A stretch of 11,559 nt of DNA. Source: JBMNNU01 sp050942695 (GTDB lineage Bacteria > Chloroflexota > UBA6077). A program made the position numbers and the translations under genes. The notes beneath the pieces were generated by a model. That model was not told the origin of the DNA. It was given only the letters and a program-made list of their open reading frames with translations, and did no database searches. Below are positions 1-6,067 of the stretch, piece after piece (the first letter of the stretch is position 1; the number at the start of each line of letters is the position of its first letter). The stretch spans positions 1 to 11,559 of the forward strand of contig JBMNNU010000095.1 of NCBI GenBank assembly GCA_050942695.1, read 5' to 3'.

Positions 1-543
1 AGCCAGATGGGTGCCCATGCCGTAGGAGTTGTTCTCCACCAGGTAAACAATGGGGAGTCTCCAGAGGGCGGCCAGATTGAGCGACTCGTGGAACTCGCCG
101 ATGTTGGTGGCCCCATCGCCTAGAACGCACAGCACCACCTCCTGGTTGTTCTGATACTGGTTGGCGAGGGCGATGCCGGTGGCCAGGGGGAGGTGCCCTC
201 CCACGATGGCGTATCCACCCCAGAAGTGCTTGCTGACATCGGCAAAATGCATGGAGCCCCCTTTGCCCTTAGAGAGACCGGTAGATTTCCCAAACAGCTC
301 AGCCATTGCTTTCTTGGGGTCGGCACCTTTTGCCAGGGCGTAGCCGTGATCCCGATAGTGAGTGACCAGGTGGTCCGTTTTCGCCAGGGCAGAGACTGCG
401 CCTACGGCTACCGCCTCCTCCCCGATATACAGGTGCAAAAACCCCCCAATTTTGCCCATGGCGTACATCTCAGCCGCCTTCTCTTCGAAGCGCCGAATCA
501 ATAGCATCTGTCGATATAGGTTGACCAGTTCGTCCTGGTTCAT
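1..543 (-). CDS. pdhA: Thiamine-diphosphate-dependent 2-oxo acid (pyruvate/acetoin) dehydrogenase E1 alpha subunit, partial
   Basis: This is the N-terminal 181 codons of an E1-alpha subunit; the reading frame stays open to the left edge, so the C-terminal part (the family is usually about 320-370 aa) lies outside. E1 alpha pairs with E1 beta to decarboxylate a 2-oxo acid on thiamine diphosphate and pass the acyl group to lipoyl-E2 in the cytoplasm. Visible marks are an N-terminal LIRRFEE segment, a THYRDHG stretch, a GKGGSMHFAD motif, and the cofactor signature GDG (residues 142-144) followed after exactly 26 residues by NN (171-172). The ATG at 543 lies 12 bases after the stop of the upstream gene, so the two are probably co-transcribed; its ribosome site (GAGCGGAT) is weak. 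Pyruvate versus acetoin or branched-chain substrate cannot be decided from this half. The E1-beta and E2 genes would be expected just beyond the left edge. Confidence 0.93.
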   Translation of the reverse strand, partial: MNQDELVNLYRQMLLIRRFEEKAAEMYAMGKIGGFLHLYIGEEAVAVGAVSALAKTDHLVTHYRDHGYALAKGADPKKAMAELFGKSTGLSKGKGGSMHFADVSKHFWGGYAIVGGHLPLATGIALANQYQNNQEVVLCVLGDGATNIGEFHESLNLAALWRLPIVYLVENNSYGMGTHLA

Positions 544-555
544 TTTCGATCCGCT

Positions 556-966
556 CTACAATGAAAGTTCTTGGCGCAGCCTGTCTGCAAGCTGGCTGGG
601 ACTGCCGATACCTATCCAGTGGATATCGCCAGATGGCGCCTGCCCCTCTATCGATTCGGGAGCTAGGACCACGGCTACCTTCTCGATGAACGCCACTCTT
701 GGATCGGATTCGGGGGTATTGGTCTCCACGGCCTCCTGGAAATAGCTCTGGATCGTCGAGATCTCTTCCTGAAACACGCCCTGAATTGGGAATGCCGAGA
801 TGTTGAACACCAGAAGCCGGCCACTTTTCATAGCCGCAAGGCCTGGGGTGAAATAGGGGAACAGCTTCTTGTCCTCGGTGACGATTTCGAATCCGTGGCT
901 TTTCAATAGTTGGGATGCGTTATCGACCATCATCTGTACTGTCTTGTCGATTTCGATGTGCGACAT
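556..966 (-). CDS. Unrecognised 136-aa protein upstream of E1 alpha
   Basis: I do not recognise this family. The start is placed at the ATG at 966 because GGAGG ends 6 bases before it; an ATG 15 bases further upstream has that ribosome site inside its own codons and is unlikely. The product is a soluble, mixed alpha/beta-looking protein with no signal peptide and no membrane segment. It opens with an amphipathic helix-like stretch, has a hydrophobic strand-like run GRLLVFNISAFPI near residues 50-60 and another at KVAVVLAPESI, and ends with a helix. No metal-binding or nucleotide-binding motif stands out. It sits only 12 bases upstream of the E1-alpha start on the same strand, so it may be an accessory or regulatory partner of that complex; this is inferred from position alone. 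Codon use looks like its neighbours. Confidence 0.75.
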   Translation of the reverse strand: MSHIEIDKTVQMMVDNASQLLKSHGFEIVTEDKKLFPYFTPGLAAMKSGRLLVFNISAFPIQGVFQEEISTIQSYFQEAVETNTPESDPRVAFIEKVAVVLAPESIEGQAPSGDIHWIGIGSPSQLADRLRQELSL

Positions 967-1097
967 CGGGATCCTCCGCATTTTGATATCCGGTGTGCCC
1001 AGGCGGCGGTTTGTCGATAAACGGGCCTGCTCCTGGCAGCATCACGACCCAACTTGTTGAACAGCAATCCCCGTGCCGCGGTGGGCCGTTGGTTATT

Positions 1098-1172
1098 AGG
1101 AGGTATTGATCTTGCAGGTTGTTGCAATGATCCTTTTCTATCAACAATCCGACAATCAGGAGGAACAGAAGC
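1098..1172 (+). promoter_or_regulatory. hsp20 5' leader with paired SD sequences and possible RNA thermometer
   Basis: The leader holds AGGAGGT at 1098-1104 and the working hsp20 ribosome site AGGAGGA at 1158-1164, with TCCTTTT at 1131-1137 between them. The U-rich segment can form 7 base pairs (two G-U) with the downstream site, or 6 with the upstream one. A second stem, GGTTGTTG (1117-1124) with CAACAATC (1142-1149), would interleave with the first as an H-type pseudoknot or compete with it. The arrangement resembles fourU thermometers, known for example from the Salmonella small heat-shock gene agsA. Thermal function here is inference: the helix is short and its loop is 20 nt. I found no CIRCE or HAIR heat-shock operator in the 967-1172 gap and no convincing sigma-70 promoter. 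Confidence 0.35.
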
Positions 1173-1676
1173 GTGGCTATTACCAGATACGACCCTTTCA
1201 CCCGGCTGATGACCCTCCGAGATGCCATGGACAGGATGATCGATGAAGCCTTTGGCCGGACGGGCGGCGGCCGCATGGTCCCGAGCATTATGCCCATCGA
1301 CATGTTCGAACGCCAGGATGAGCTGATCGTGATGGCTGCGGTCCCTGGAGCAAAGCCGGAGGATGTGGATATCAGCGTCACCAACGACACCCTGACCATC
1401 CGCGCGACCATTCAGAGTGAAATGGACAAAGAGGAGGCTTCAAGCTGGAACTGGTATCTTCACGAGCTGCAATCCGGCCAGTTCACCCGTACGATCTCGC
1501 TGCCCTTCCCCGTAACTCCCGATCAGGCCGATGCGAGGTTCGAGAACGGGTTGCTCAAGTTGAAGCTACCTAAGTCTCAGGCGGCGATGCCCAAGCGAAT
1601 CAAGGTGCAACATGGGAGCAGCCAATCCCAGCAGATCGGTGTAGGCCAGCAACAGGGTCAGCAGGGGCAGAGATAG
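1173..1676 (+). CDS. hsp20: Small heat-shock protein, Hsp20/alpha-crystallin family
   Basis: An ATP-independent holdase chaperone that forms cytoplasmic oligomers and keeps unfolding proteins soluble for DnaK/ClpB. The GTG start at 1173 follows AGGAGGA (1158-1164) with 8-9 bases of spacing. The 167-aa product has a short N-terminal arm (YDPFTRLMTLRDAMDRM), an alpha-crystallin domain from about residue 38 to 140 with the hallmark AAVPGAKPEDVDISV and the late-strand motif FENGLLKLKLPK, and an I-x-V oligomerisation tail motif (I143-K-V145). The tail then continues as an unusual Gln/Gly/Ser-rich low-complexity end of about 20 residues. The segment between the two halves of the domain carries a Trp-rich stretch (SWNWYLHELQSGQF) where many homologues have ERSYGSF-like residues. 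It is divergent from the E1-alpha operon and looks monocistronic, with a hairpin at 1756-1776. Confidence 0.95.
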   Translation: MAITRYDPFTRLMTLRDAMDRMIDEAFGRTGGGRMVPSIMPIDMFERQDELIVMAAVPGAKPEDVDISVTNDTLTIRATIQSEMDKEEASSWNWYLHELQSGQFTRTISLPFPVTPDQADARFENGLLKLKLPKSQAAMPKRIKVQHGSSQSQQIGVGQQQGQQGQR

Positions 1677-1755
1677 CTGCAGGAGTTGGGAATTCTGAAT
1701 AAGCGCCGGAAGGTGCCTTCTGGGAACGAGGGCAGCCTCCTGCCAGTGTCCGTGG

Positions 1756-1776
1756 GGCAGGGGTTTATCCCCTGCC
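1756..1776. terminator. GC-rich hairpin after hsp20, no U-tract
   Basis: GGCAGGGG and CCCCTGCC form a perfect 8-bp stem around a 5-base loop (TTTAT), 80 bases past the hsp20 stop. No T-run follows on either strand, so it is not a textbook intrinsic terminator. It is probably a termination or RNA-stabilising hairpin. The rest of the 1677-1900 gap holds only a short GC stem (AGGCC-GGC-GGCCT, 1842-1854) and no promoter I can defend for the next gene. Confidence 0.4.
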
Positions 1777-1900
1777 GCTCAACCGTTCCAAGATGTGGAA
1801 GGGGGGGACAGCTCATTCCCTACGGTGATTTCTAGATGTGCAGGCCGGCGGCCTACGCTCTCAGTAGGGCTGCCAATAGCTGACCCTTTGAGATGTTTCC

Positions 1901-3136
1901 ATGAACCCGGACCTTCAACGGCTACGGCGGATACGCGACCGGATGCGAGCCTCAGGCCTGGATGCCTTGCTTTGCCTTTTACCCCACAACGTCCTGATGC
2001 TAACCGGCTACGCCCCGGTTCTGGGTCACTCATTCGCCTTCTTCCCTTTGGAGGGAGACCCCGTATTGCTGGTTCCAGACTCCGAGAAGGAGTTGGCCAG
2101 GAGCGGATGGGTAGCGGATGTTCGTGTCTTCGAGATTAACTCACTCCTTCAGTTGGTAACGTTAGCCGTCGCGGCGGAGCCTATGCTAGCCCAGCTTGCT
2201 CGGGAGCGGGATATGCTGGGGTGCGTGATCGGTTACGAACACGATTACGACCTGGTGCCTACCTCCTACACCCAGATGGCCACCCCATCAGCCAGTACCG
2301 TTCAACTGCTCCAGGAGGCTTTCGGAGGCGCGGAGTGGCGGCCGGTTGATGGGGATTTGGAGCAGTTGGGTGCAGTGCTGTCGGGGCGTGAGGTCGAGCT
2401 GGTGCGACTGGCCAACCTGGTCGCCGCCCAGGGGATGATGGCTGCAAGATCAGCGCTCCGACCGGGGATGAGAGAGTGTGACCTGGCAGGGATCGTTAGT
2501 TCAGCGGTGCTGGCTGCAGGGCACCGATTGGAGCCGGTGAGGAGGGTGCAACCGTTCGTTCACGTCCTGTCGGGCCCCAGGACTGAGCATGCCTATCTGC
2601 CCTTTGGGCACACCTCGGGCCGAGAGATCCTCCGGGGTGACCAGGTGCTGGTGCAGTTGGAGGTGTATCTGGATGGGTTTTGGGCTGAGATCGCCCGCAC
2701 CTTTTTCGCGGGGCAGGCCTCCAGGGAGCAGCGTAAAGCCTACGAGGTATGCCTGGAGGCTATGGATCGAGCGTTGGCGGTGGAGCGCGCCGGTGTACAC
2801 GCAGCGGGTGTAGATATCGCCGCGAGGTCCATCCTGACAGATAGGGGGTATGGGATTGGCTTCAAGCACAGTCTAGGGCATGGTGTGGGGTTTCAAGCAA
2901 TATCTCGCAATCGGCCGCCGCGGCTTCATCCGGTCTCGCCTGATTTCCTTCAGCCTGGGATGGTACATAACCTTGAGCCAGCCGTCTATTTGGAGCAGTT
3001 CGGCGTAAGAATAACCGACGACGTACTGGTGACTGAAAGCGCTCCTGAACGTCTGGCCCCTCTGGAGACTGATCTGGACTGGGCGATCTGCAAGGGGAGG
3101 CGCACCATATCCCTTCCCAACCGTCCAGCCGCGTAG
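1901..3136 (+). CDS. M24 (aminopeptidase P/prolidase/creatinase-like) protein with degenerate metal site
   Basis: A 411-aa protein with the two-domain layout of Xaa-Pro peptidases and creatinase: an N-terminal creatinase-like domain (about residues 1-160, starting RLRRIRDRMRASGLDALL) and a C-terminal pita-bread domain (about 165-400). Known M24 peptidases bind two metals through Asp, Asp, His, Glu and Glu. Here the matching positions read Gln252 (in VLVQLEVYLDG), Glu263 (in WAEIARTF), His327 (in LGHGVGF), Glu359 (EPA rather than EPG) and Thr372 (RITDD rather than RIEDD). Three of the five ligands are therefore changed. That argues against ordinary dinuclear peptidase activity and for a creatinase-like hydrolase or a non-catalytic role; the substrate is unknown. 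It has no signal peptide and looks cytoplasmic. The ATG at 1901 has only a weak ribosome site (TTTGAGAT). No neighbour suggests a pathway. Confidence 0.9.
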   Translation: MNPDLQRLRRIRDRMRASGLDALLCLLPHNVLMLTGYAPVLGHSFAFFPLEGDPVLLVPDSEKELARSGWVADVRVFEINSLLQLVTLAVAAEPMLAQLARERDMLGCVIGYEHDYDLVPTSYTQMATPSASTVQLLQEAFGGAEWRPVDGDLEQLGAVLSGREVELVRLANLVAAQGMMAARSALRPGMRECDLAGIVSSAVLAAGHRLEPVRRVQPFVHVLSGPRTEHAYLPFGHTSGREILRGDQVLVQLEVYLDGFWAEIARTFFAGQASREQRKAYEVCLEAMDRALAVERAGVHAAGVDIAARSILTDRGYGIGFKHSLGHGVGFQAISRNRPPRLHPVSPDFLQPGMVHNLEPAVYLEQFGVRITDDVLVTESAPERLAPLETDLDWAICKGRRTISLPNRPAA

Positions 3137-3192
3137 GCGCGTAGGTGACCCCTAGGTTCGACGTCTGGCCATAAATGGACCAGGTAGATGTG

Positions 3193-3223
3193 TTGAGACA
3201 GAAAGCCAAAGATGTGGTAAAAT
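3193..3223 (+). promoter_or_regulatory. Probable sigma-70 promoter of tRNA-Gln
   Basis: A -35-like TTGAGA (3193-3198) and a -10-like TAAAAT (3218-3223, preceded by TGTGG) lie about 50 bases upstream of the tRNA. The spacer is 19 bases, longer than ideal, but both boxes are close to consensus and the location fits. Confidence 0.5.
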
Positions 3224-3231
3224 CCCTTTAG

Positions 3232-3250
3232 ATACCGGTCTGGTCGGTAT
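3232..3250. repeat. Operator-like interrupted palindrome in the tRNA leader
   Basis: ATACCG (3232-3237) and CGGTAT (3245-3250) are perfect inverted halves around a 7-base centre. The site starts about 9 bases after the predicted -10 box and ends 21 bases before the tRNA. Its form (ATACCG-N7-CGGTAT) resembles operators of TetR-family repressors. It could equally be a small hairpin in the pre-tRNA leader. No regulator gene is nearby. Confidence 0.4.
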
Positions 3251-3271
3251 TTATGCGGGTCAACCCCATAT

Positions 3272-3345
3272 TGCCAGGTCGTCTAATGGTAGGACTCGGG
3301 ACTTTGGATCCCGTTATCCAGGTTCGAATCCTGGCCTGGCAGCCA
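3272..3345 (+). tRNA. tRNA-Gln (anticodon TTG), CCA encoded
   Basis: A full cloverleaf can be folded by eye. The acceptor stem is TGCCAGG (3272-3278) with CCTGGCA (3335-3341), then discriminator G and encoded CCA (3343-3345). The D-stem is GTC (3281-3283) with GAC (3293-3295). The anticodon stem is CGGGA (3297-3301) with TCCCG (3309-3313) and loop CTTTGGA, giving anticodon TTG (3304-3306). The T-stem is CCAGG (3318-3322) with CCTGG (3330-3334) and loop TTCGAAT. Anticodon UUG reads CAA and, by wobble, CAG glutamine codons. It lies alone between two protein genes with its own promoter and terminator. There is no intron. Confidence 0.97.
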
Positions 3346-3350
3346 ACCCC

Positions 3351-3373
3351 ACCCCCCGGTCGCGGGTTTTTTT
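3351..3373 (+). terminator. Intrinsic terminator of tRNA-Gln
   Basis: A short GC stem (CCCG 3355-3358 with CGGG 3363-3366, tetraloop GTCG) inside a C-rich run is followed directly by seven Ts (3367-3373). The stem is only 4 bp, although alternative longer pairings exist using the C-run. The T-tract and position just past the tRNA 3' end support the call. It is the only hairpin in the window with a clear T-tract. Confidence 0.6.
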
Positions 3374-3421
3374 ATTTCGGGCGCATACCAATGAACAACA
3401 CATTTGCTTAGGAGAAGTGCC

Positions 3422-4411
3422 TTGTCAAACACGCTGAGCTACGAACTTGTTCAAGGTTGGGAGAAGCTTCCCGAGGGGTACATCCACAAAGATTGTGTCG
3501 GCGCGGCGATCGATTCCAACGACCGGGTCTACGTGATTACGCGGAGCGATGCCCGCGTAATCGTCTACGAACAGGATGGAACCTTCGTGACCTCCTGGGG
3601 TGAGGGGATCTTCACACCCCGCACCCATTGCATCCGCTTCGCATCCGATGGCTGTATCTATACCGCTGACGACGGTGACCACACGATCAGAAAGTTCACT
3701 CCAGATGGCAAACTATTGATGACATTGGGTACACCGGGGGTTGCTTCCGATACCGGATACGATAAAAGCAAGGGTGTAGCCAGCATCACCCACGGAGGTC
3801 CGCCCTTTAATCGCCCCACCGGCGTCGCCATCGCCCCAAACGGCGAGATCTACGTCTCGGACGGCTACGGCAACGCGCGCGTCCATCGTTTCTCTCCTAC
3901 CGGCGAGCTTATCCAGTCCTGGGGCGAGCCCGGCACAGGGCCCGGCCAATTCTACCTTCCACACGATATCCTGGTCCTCCCCGATGCACGGGTGCTGGTG
4001 GCCGACCGAGAGAACGACAGGATCCAGTTCTTCAGCCCCGACGGCGAGTTCCTGGAAAGCTGGACTCACGTACAGCGGCCTACCGGTCTCGCAACAGATA
4101 AAGATGGCCTGATCTACGTCTCAGAGCTGTGGTGGAGAGTGGGACAGCGATCCTTCGTTCACGGCCCCATCACAGAAGATAAGCCCGGCAGGGTGAGCGT
4201 GCTCGATCCGAAAGGCAAGGTGCTGGCTCGCTGGGGAAGCGCCGACCGCTGCGCGCCCGGCCAGTTCTGCGCCCCCCATGGGATCGGAGTGGATTCACGG
4301 GGAGATATCTACGTGGCGGAAGTAACCTACACCTTCGCCGGCAAGGCCGGACTGGTGCCCGAGGACTGCCATACCTTCCAGAAGTTCGCTCGAAAAGGTT
4401 CTCCTTCCTAG
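3422..4411 (+). CDS. NHL-repeat beta-propeller protein, peptidyl-alpha-hydroxyglycine alpha-amidating lyase-like
   Basis: A 329-aa NHL-repeat propeller. The start is the TTG at 3422 because AGGAG (3410-3414) lies 7 bases before it; a TTG 18 bases upstream lies ahead of that site and is unlikely. Repeats of the type 'GVAIAPNGEIYVSDGYGNARVHRFSP' recur about six times and fill the protein. Three blades carry a His just before the strand: H69 (RTHCIRF), H181 (LPHDI) and H286 (APHGI). In eukaryotic amidating lyase three similarly spaced histidines bind the catalytic zinc, and the VADRENDRIQFF motif also matches that subfamily. Bacterial members are widespread but their substrates are unproven; the known reaction cleaves peptidyl-alpha-hydroxyglycine to a peptide amide and glyoxylate. 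No signal peptide is visible, so the protein is probably cytoplasmic. It is the first gene of a five-gene plus-strand run, and the MFS transporter gene starts 42 bases after its stop. Confidence 0.88.
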   Translation: MSNTLSYELVQGWEKLPEGYIHKDCVGAAIDSNDRVYVITRSDARVIVYEQDGTFVTSWGEGIFTPRTHCIRFASDGCIYTADDGDHTIRKFTPDGKLLMTLGTPGVASDTGYDKSKGVASITHGGPPFNRPTGVAIAPNGEIYVSDGYGNARVHRFSPTGELIQSWGEPGTGPGQFYLPHDILVLPDARVLVADRENDRIQFFSPDGEFLESWTHVQRPTGLATDKDGLIYVSELWWRVGQRSFVHGPITEDKPGRVSVLDPKGKVLARWGSADRCAPGQFCAPHGIGVDSRGDIYVAEVTYTFAGKAGLVPEDCHTFQKFARKGSPS

Positions 4412-4453
4412 GGACGATCCCTTGAGGGTCGTGAATAGAATAAAGGAGCGGCG

Positions 4454-5701
4454 ATGGGATCCCTGGAGAAACTGACGCCTGCGGAGGGTGAGCAGGAAAG
4501 TAGTCGAGCTGCGCAGGCCAGGATGTCAGACTTATACCCACTCTTCGCCATAGCCTTTGTCGTGGAACTGGGGTTGGGGATCGTCTCGCCTATTCTCCCC
4601 GAGATAATGAGGGAGTTCACCCTCACCGCCTGGCAGATCGGGATGATGGTCACGGTGCTAGGTCTCGCCCGTCTTGTCACCGATCTGCCTCTCGGCTATT
4701 TCCTGGATAGGGTTAATCGTACCTGGGTTCTATGCTTAGGGATTGTGCTGATTGCTGGGGGGTCAGCCGGCTGCGGATTTGCTCCTGATTACTATTTTTT
4801 ACTGGCTGCCCGACTCGTCACCGGCATAGGGACGGCGCTCTGCCTGGTGACTTTGTTATTCACCGTTTCGCGCTTAGCCGGCGCCGGTGACAAGGGCAGA
4901 GCCATAGGTTTTTACCAGGCCAGCCTGTTAGGAGGGGTCTCCTTTGGCCCTGCCATCGGTGGACTGGCCGCCAGCCTTTTCAACTGGCGAGCAGCCTTCC
5001 TCTTCTGTACTGCCATGTCCTGCCTGGCGCTCCTCATGGTTTCGCTACTCTGTAATAGAGGAAGTCTCAGATCTGCTTTCCTACCTTCCACTAAAAAGGA
5101 GATACAACAGACAACACCGGAACAGCATCCTGGTTGGCAGATTCCGTGGAATCTGGTGTCCATCAACTTCACGACATTCGTGTTTACTGTCAGCAATATG
5201 GGGTTCCGTAATTCTGTATTGCCCGTCTATGGTGGGACGGAATTGGGCATCGAGGTTGGAACCCTGGGCATACTGCTGGGAGGGGCTGCTGTTATCCGCT
5301 TCTTCGTCACTGTAGTGAGTGGCGTAGCCTCGGATCGCTACGGAAGAAAGGCCATTCTTTATCCCGGTGTCGCCTTTCTCGTAACCGGAACCCTGGGCTT
5401 CACCCTTGCTGAAGATCTGTTCGCCTTTGCCCTATGCCTTACAATCATTTCCCTCGGCGGGTTTGGCAACAGCCTGCCGACTACAATGGTAGTTGACGCT
5501 GTGCACCCTGGCCGTCTGGGATTTGCTATCAGCGTAAACCGGTTCATAGGCGATCTGGGGTTAGTGATAGGACCCGTGTTCCTTGGGTGGATTCTCGATG
5601 TTGCGGGCTTCCCGACGGTCACTGCTGTCACAGCCTGTATGTTGTTAGCGACGGTGCCTGGGGTTGCGATCACGGTCAAGGAGAAGAAGCTAAGAGGCTG
5701 A
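4454..5701 (+). CDS. MFS transporter, drug:H+ antiporter type
   Basis: A 415-aa inner-membrane protein with about 12 hydrophobic segments in two halves, joined by a polar loop at about residues 205-230 (CNRGSLRS to EQHPGW). The ATG at 4454 follows AAAGGAG with 5 bases of spacing. An approximately 25-residue polar N-terminus precedes TM1. Motif A is present in both halves: G81-x3-DR(85-86)-x2-R89 and G290-x3-DR(294-295)YGRK. The antiporter motif C is an exact match: G152-x8-G161-x3-G165-P166-x2-G169-G170. Motif C is typical of proton-coupled export systems, so export of a small molecule is more likely than uptake; the substrate is unknown. It lies 42 bases after the propeller gene and 46 bases before the next gene, so the three are probably on one transcript. 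An exporter for the product of its neighbours is possible but unproven. Confidence 0.93.
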   Translation: MGSLEKLTPAEGEQESSRAAQARMSDLYPLFAIAFVVELGLGIVSPILPEIMREFTLTAWQIGMMVTVLGLARLVTDLPLGYFLDRVNRTWVLCLGIVLIAGGSAGCGFAPDYYFLLAARLVTGIGTALCLVTLLFTVSRLAGAGDKGRAIGFYQASLLGGVSFGPAIGGLAASLFNWRAAFLFCTAMSCLALLMVSLLCNRGSLRSAFLPSTKKEIQQTTPEQHPGWQIPWNLVSINFTTFVFTVSNMGFRNSVLPVYGGTELGIEVGTLGILLGGAAVIRFFVTVVSGVASDRYGRKAILYPGVAFLVTGTLGFTLAEDLFAFALCLTIISLGGFGNSLPTTMVVDAVHPGRLGFAISVNRFIGDLGLVIGPVFLGWILDVAGFPTVTAVTACMLLATVPGVAITVKEKKLRG

Positions 5702-5747
5702 CCACCCGACCGTTTCAGCAGCCAGAGCGATGGTGGAAGATGAAAGC

Positions 5748-6065
5748 ATGATCCTTCTAGACCCCCTCAGAAGCTACCCCAACTGCGGGTTGCCCATCAA
5801 GAACTGGTGCCACATGATGACCGACGACCTAACAGAGGCCGGGTTGCAGGAGTTGCATGCCATGGCCAAGGCCATCGGCCTACACCGAAAATGGTTCCAG
5901 GATCACCCCACCCTCCCACACTACGATCTGATCCCATGCCGGAGGGCGCTTGCTCTGCTCCTTGGCGCAGTGGAAGTGAACCGCATGGACTTAGTTAGAA
6001 GGTGCCGCAGAGGTAAGAAGAATAGAGCATCGAAAGCCGGACACTTCGGAATGAGGGATAGTTGA
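5748..6065 (+). CDS. DUF4031 domain protein
   Basis: A 105-aa protein that fits the DUF4031 family nearly end to end: an N-terminal MILLDPLRSYP, a WCHM motif (W20-C21-H22), a middle ELHAMAKAIGLHRKWFQ and a C-terminal PHYDLIPCRRALALLLGAVEV. The function of the family is not established; the conserved Cys/His and the HYDL motif could be a metal or ligand site. The ATG at 5748 is preferred over one 18 bases upstream because family members start close to the ILxD strand and GGAAG lies 8 bases before it. It is downstream of the MFS gene in the same run, and its stop codon overlaps a candidate TTG start of the PAP2 gene, suggesting translational coupling. The C-terminus is very basic (RRCRRGKKNR). 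Confidence 0.8.
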   Translation: MILLDPLRSYPNCGLPIKNWCHMMTDDLTEAGLQELHAMAKAIGLHRKWFQDHPTLPHYDLIPCRRALALLLGAVEVNRMDLVRRCRRGKKNRASKAGHFGMRDS

Positions 6066-6067
6066 GA

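Noticed and set aside
967..1172. CIRCE or HspR (HAIR) heat-shock operator before hsp20
   Set aside because: Neither the TTAGCACTC-N9-GAGTGCTAA nor the CTTGAGT-N7-ACTCAAG pattern is present.
920..1411. Open frame of 163 codons on the minus strand across the hsp20 5' half and the divergent gap
   Set aside because: It overlaps the conserved Hsp20 coding region and the well-supported 136-aa gene, and its sequence is the mirror of Hsp20 codons.
1795..2139. Plus-strand open frame of 114 codons overlapping the M24 start
   Set aside because: Low-complexity Pro/Arg/Ser-rich product, no ribosome site, and out of frame with the conserved creatinase-like N-domain.
2501..2869. Minus-strand open frame of 122 codons inside the M24 gene
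   Set aside because: Opposite the conserved pita-bread domain with no start signal.
3137..3271. T-box or riboswitch in the gap before the tRNA
   Set aside because: No T-box sequence, specifier loop or antiterminator is seen, and the following gene is the tRNA itself.
3404..3421. Earlier TTG start for the propeller gene
   Set aside because: The AGGAG ribosome site would lie inside the coding region; the TTG at 3422 has correct spacing.
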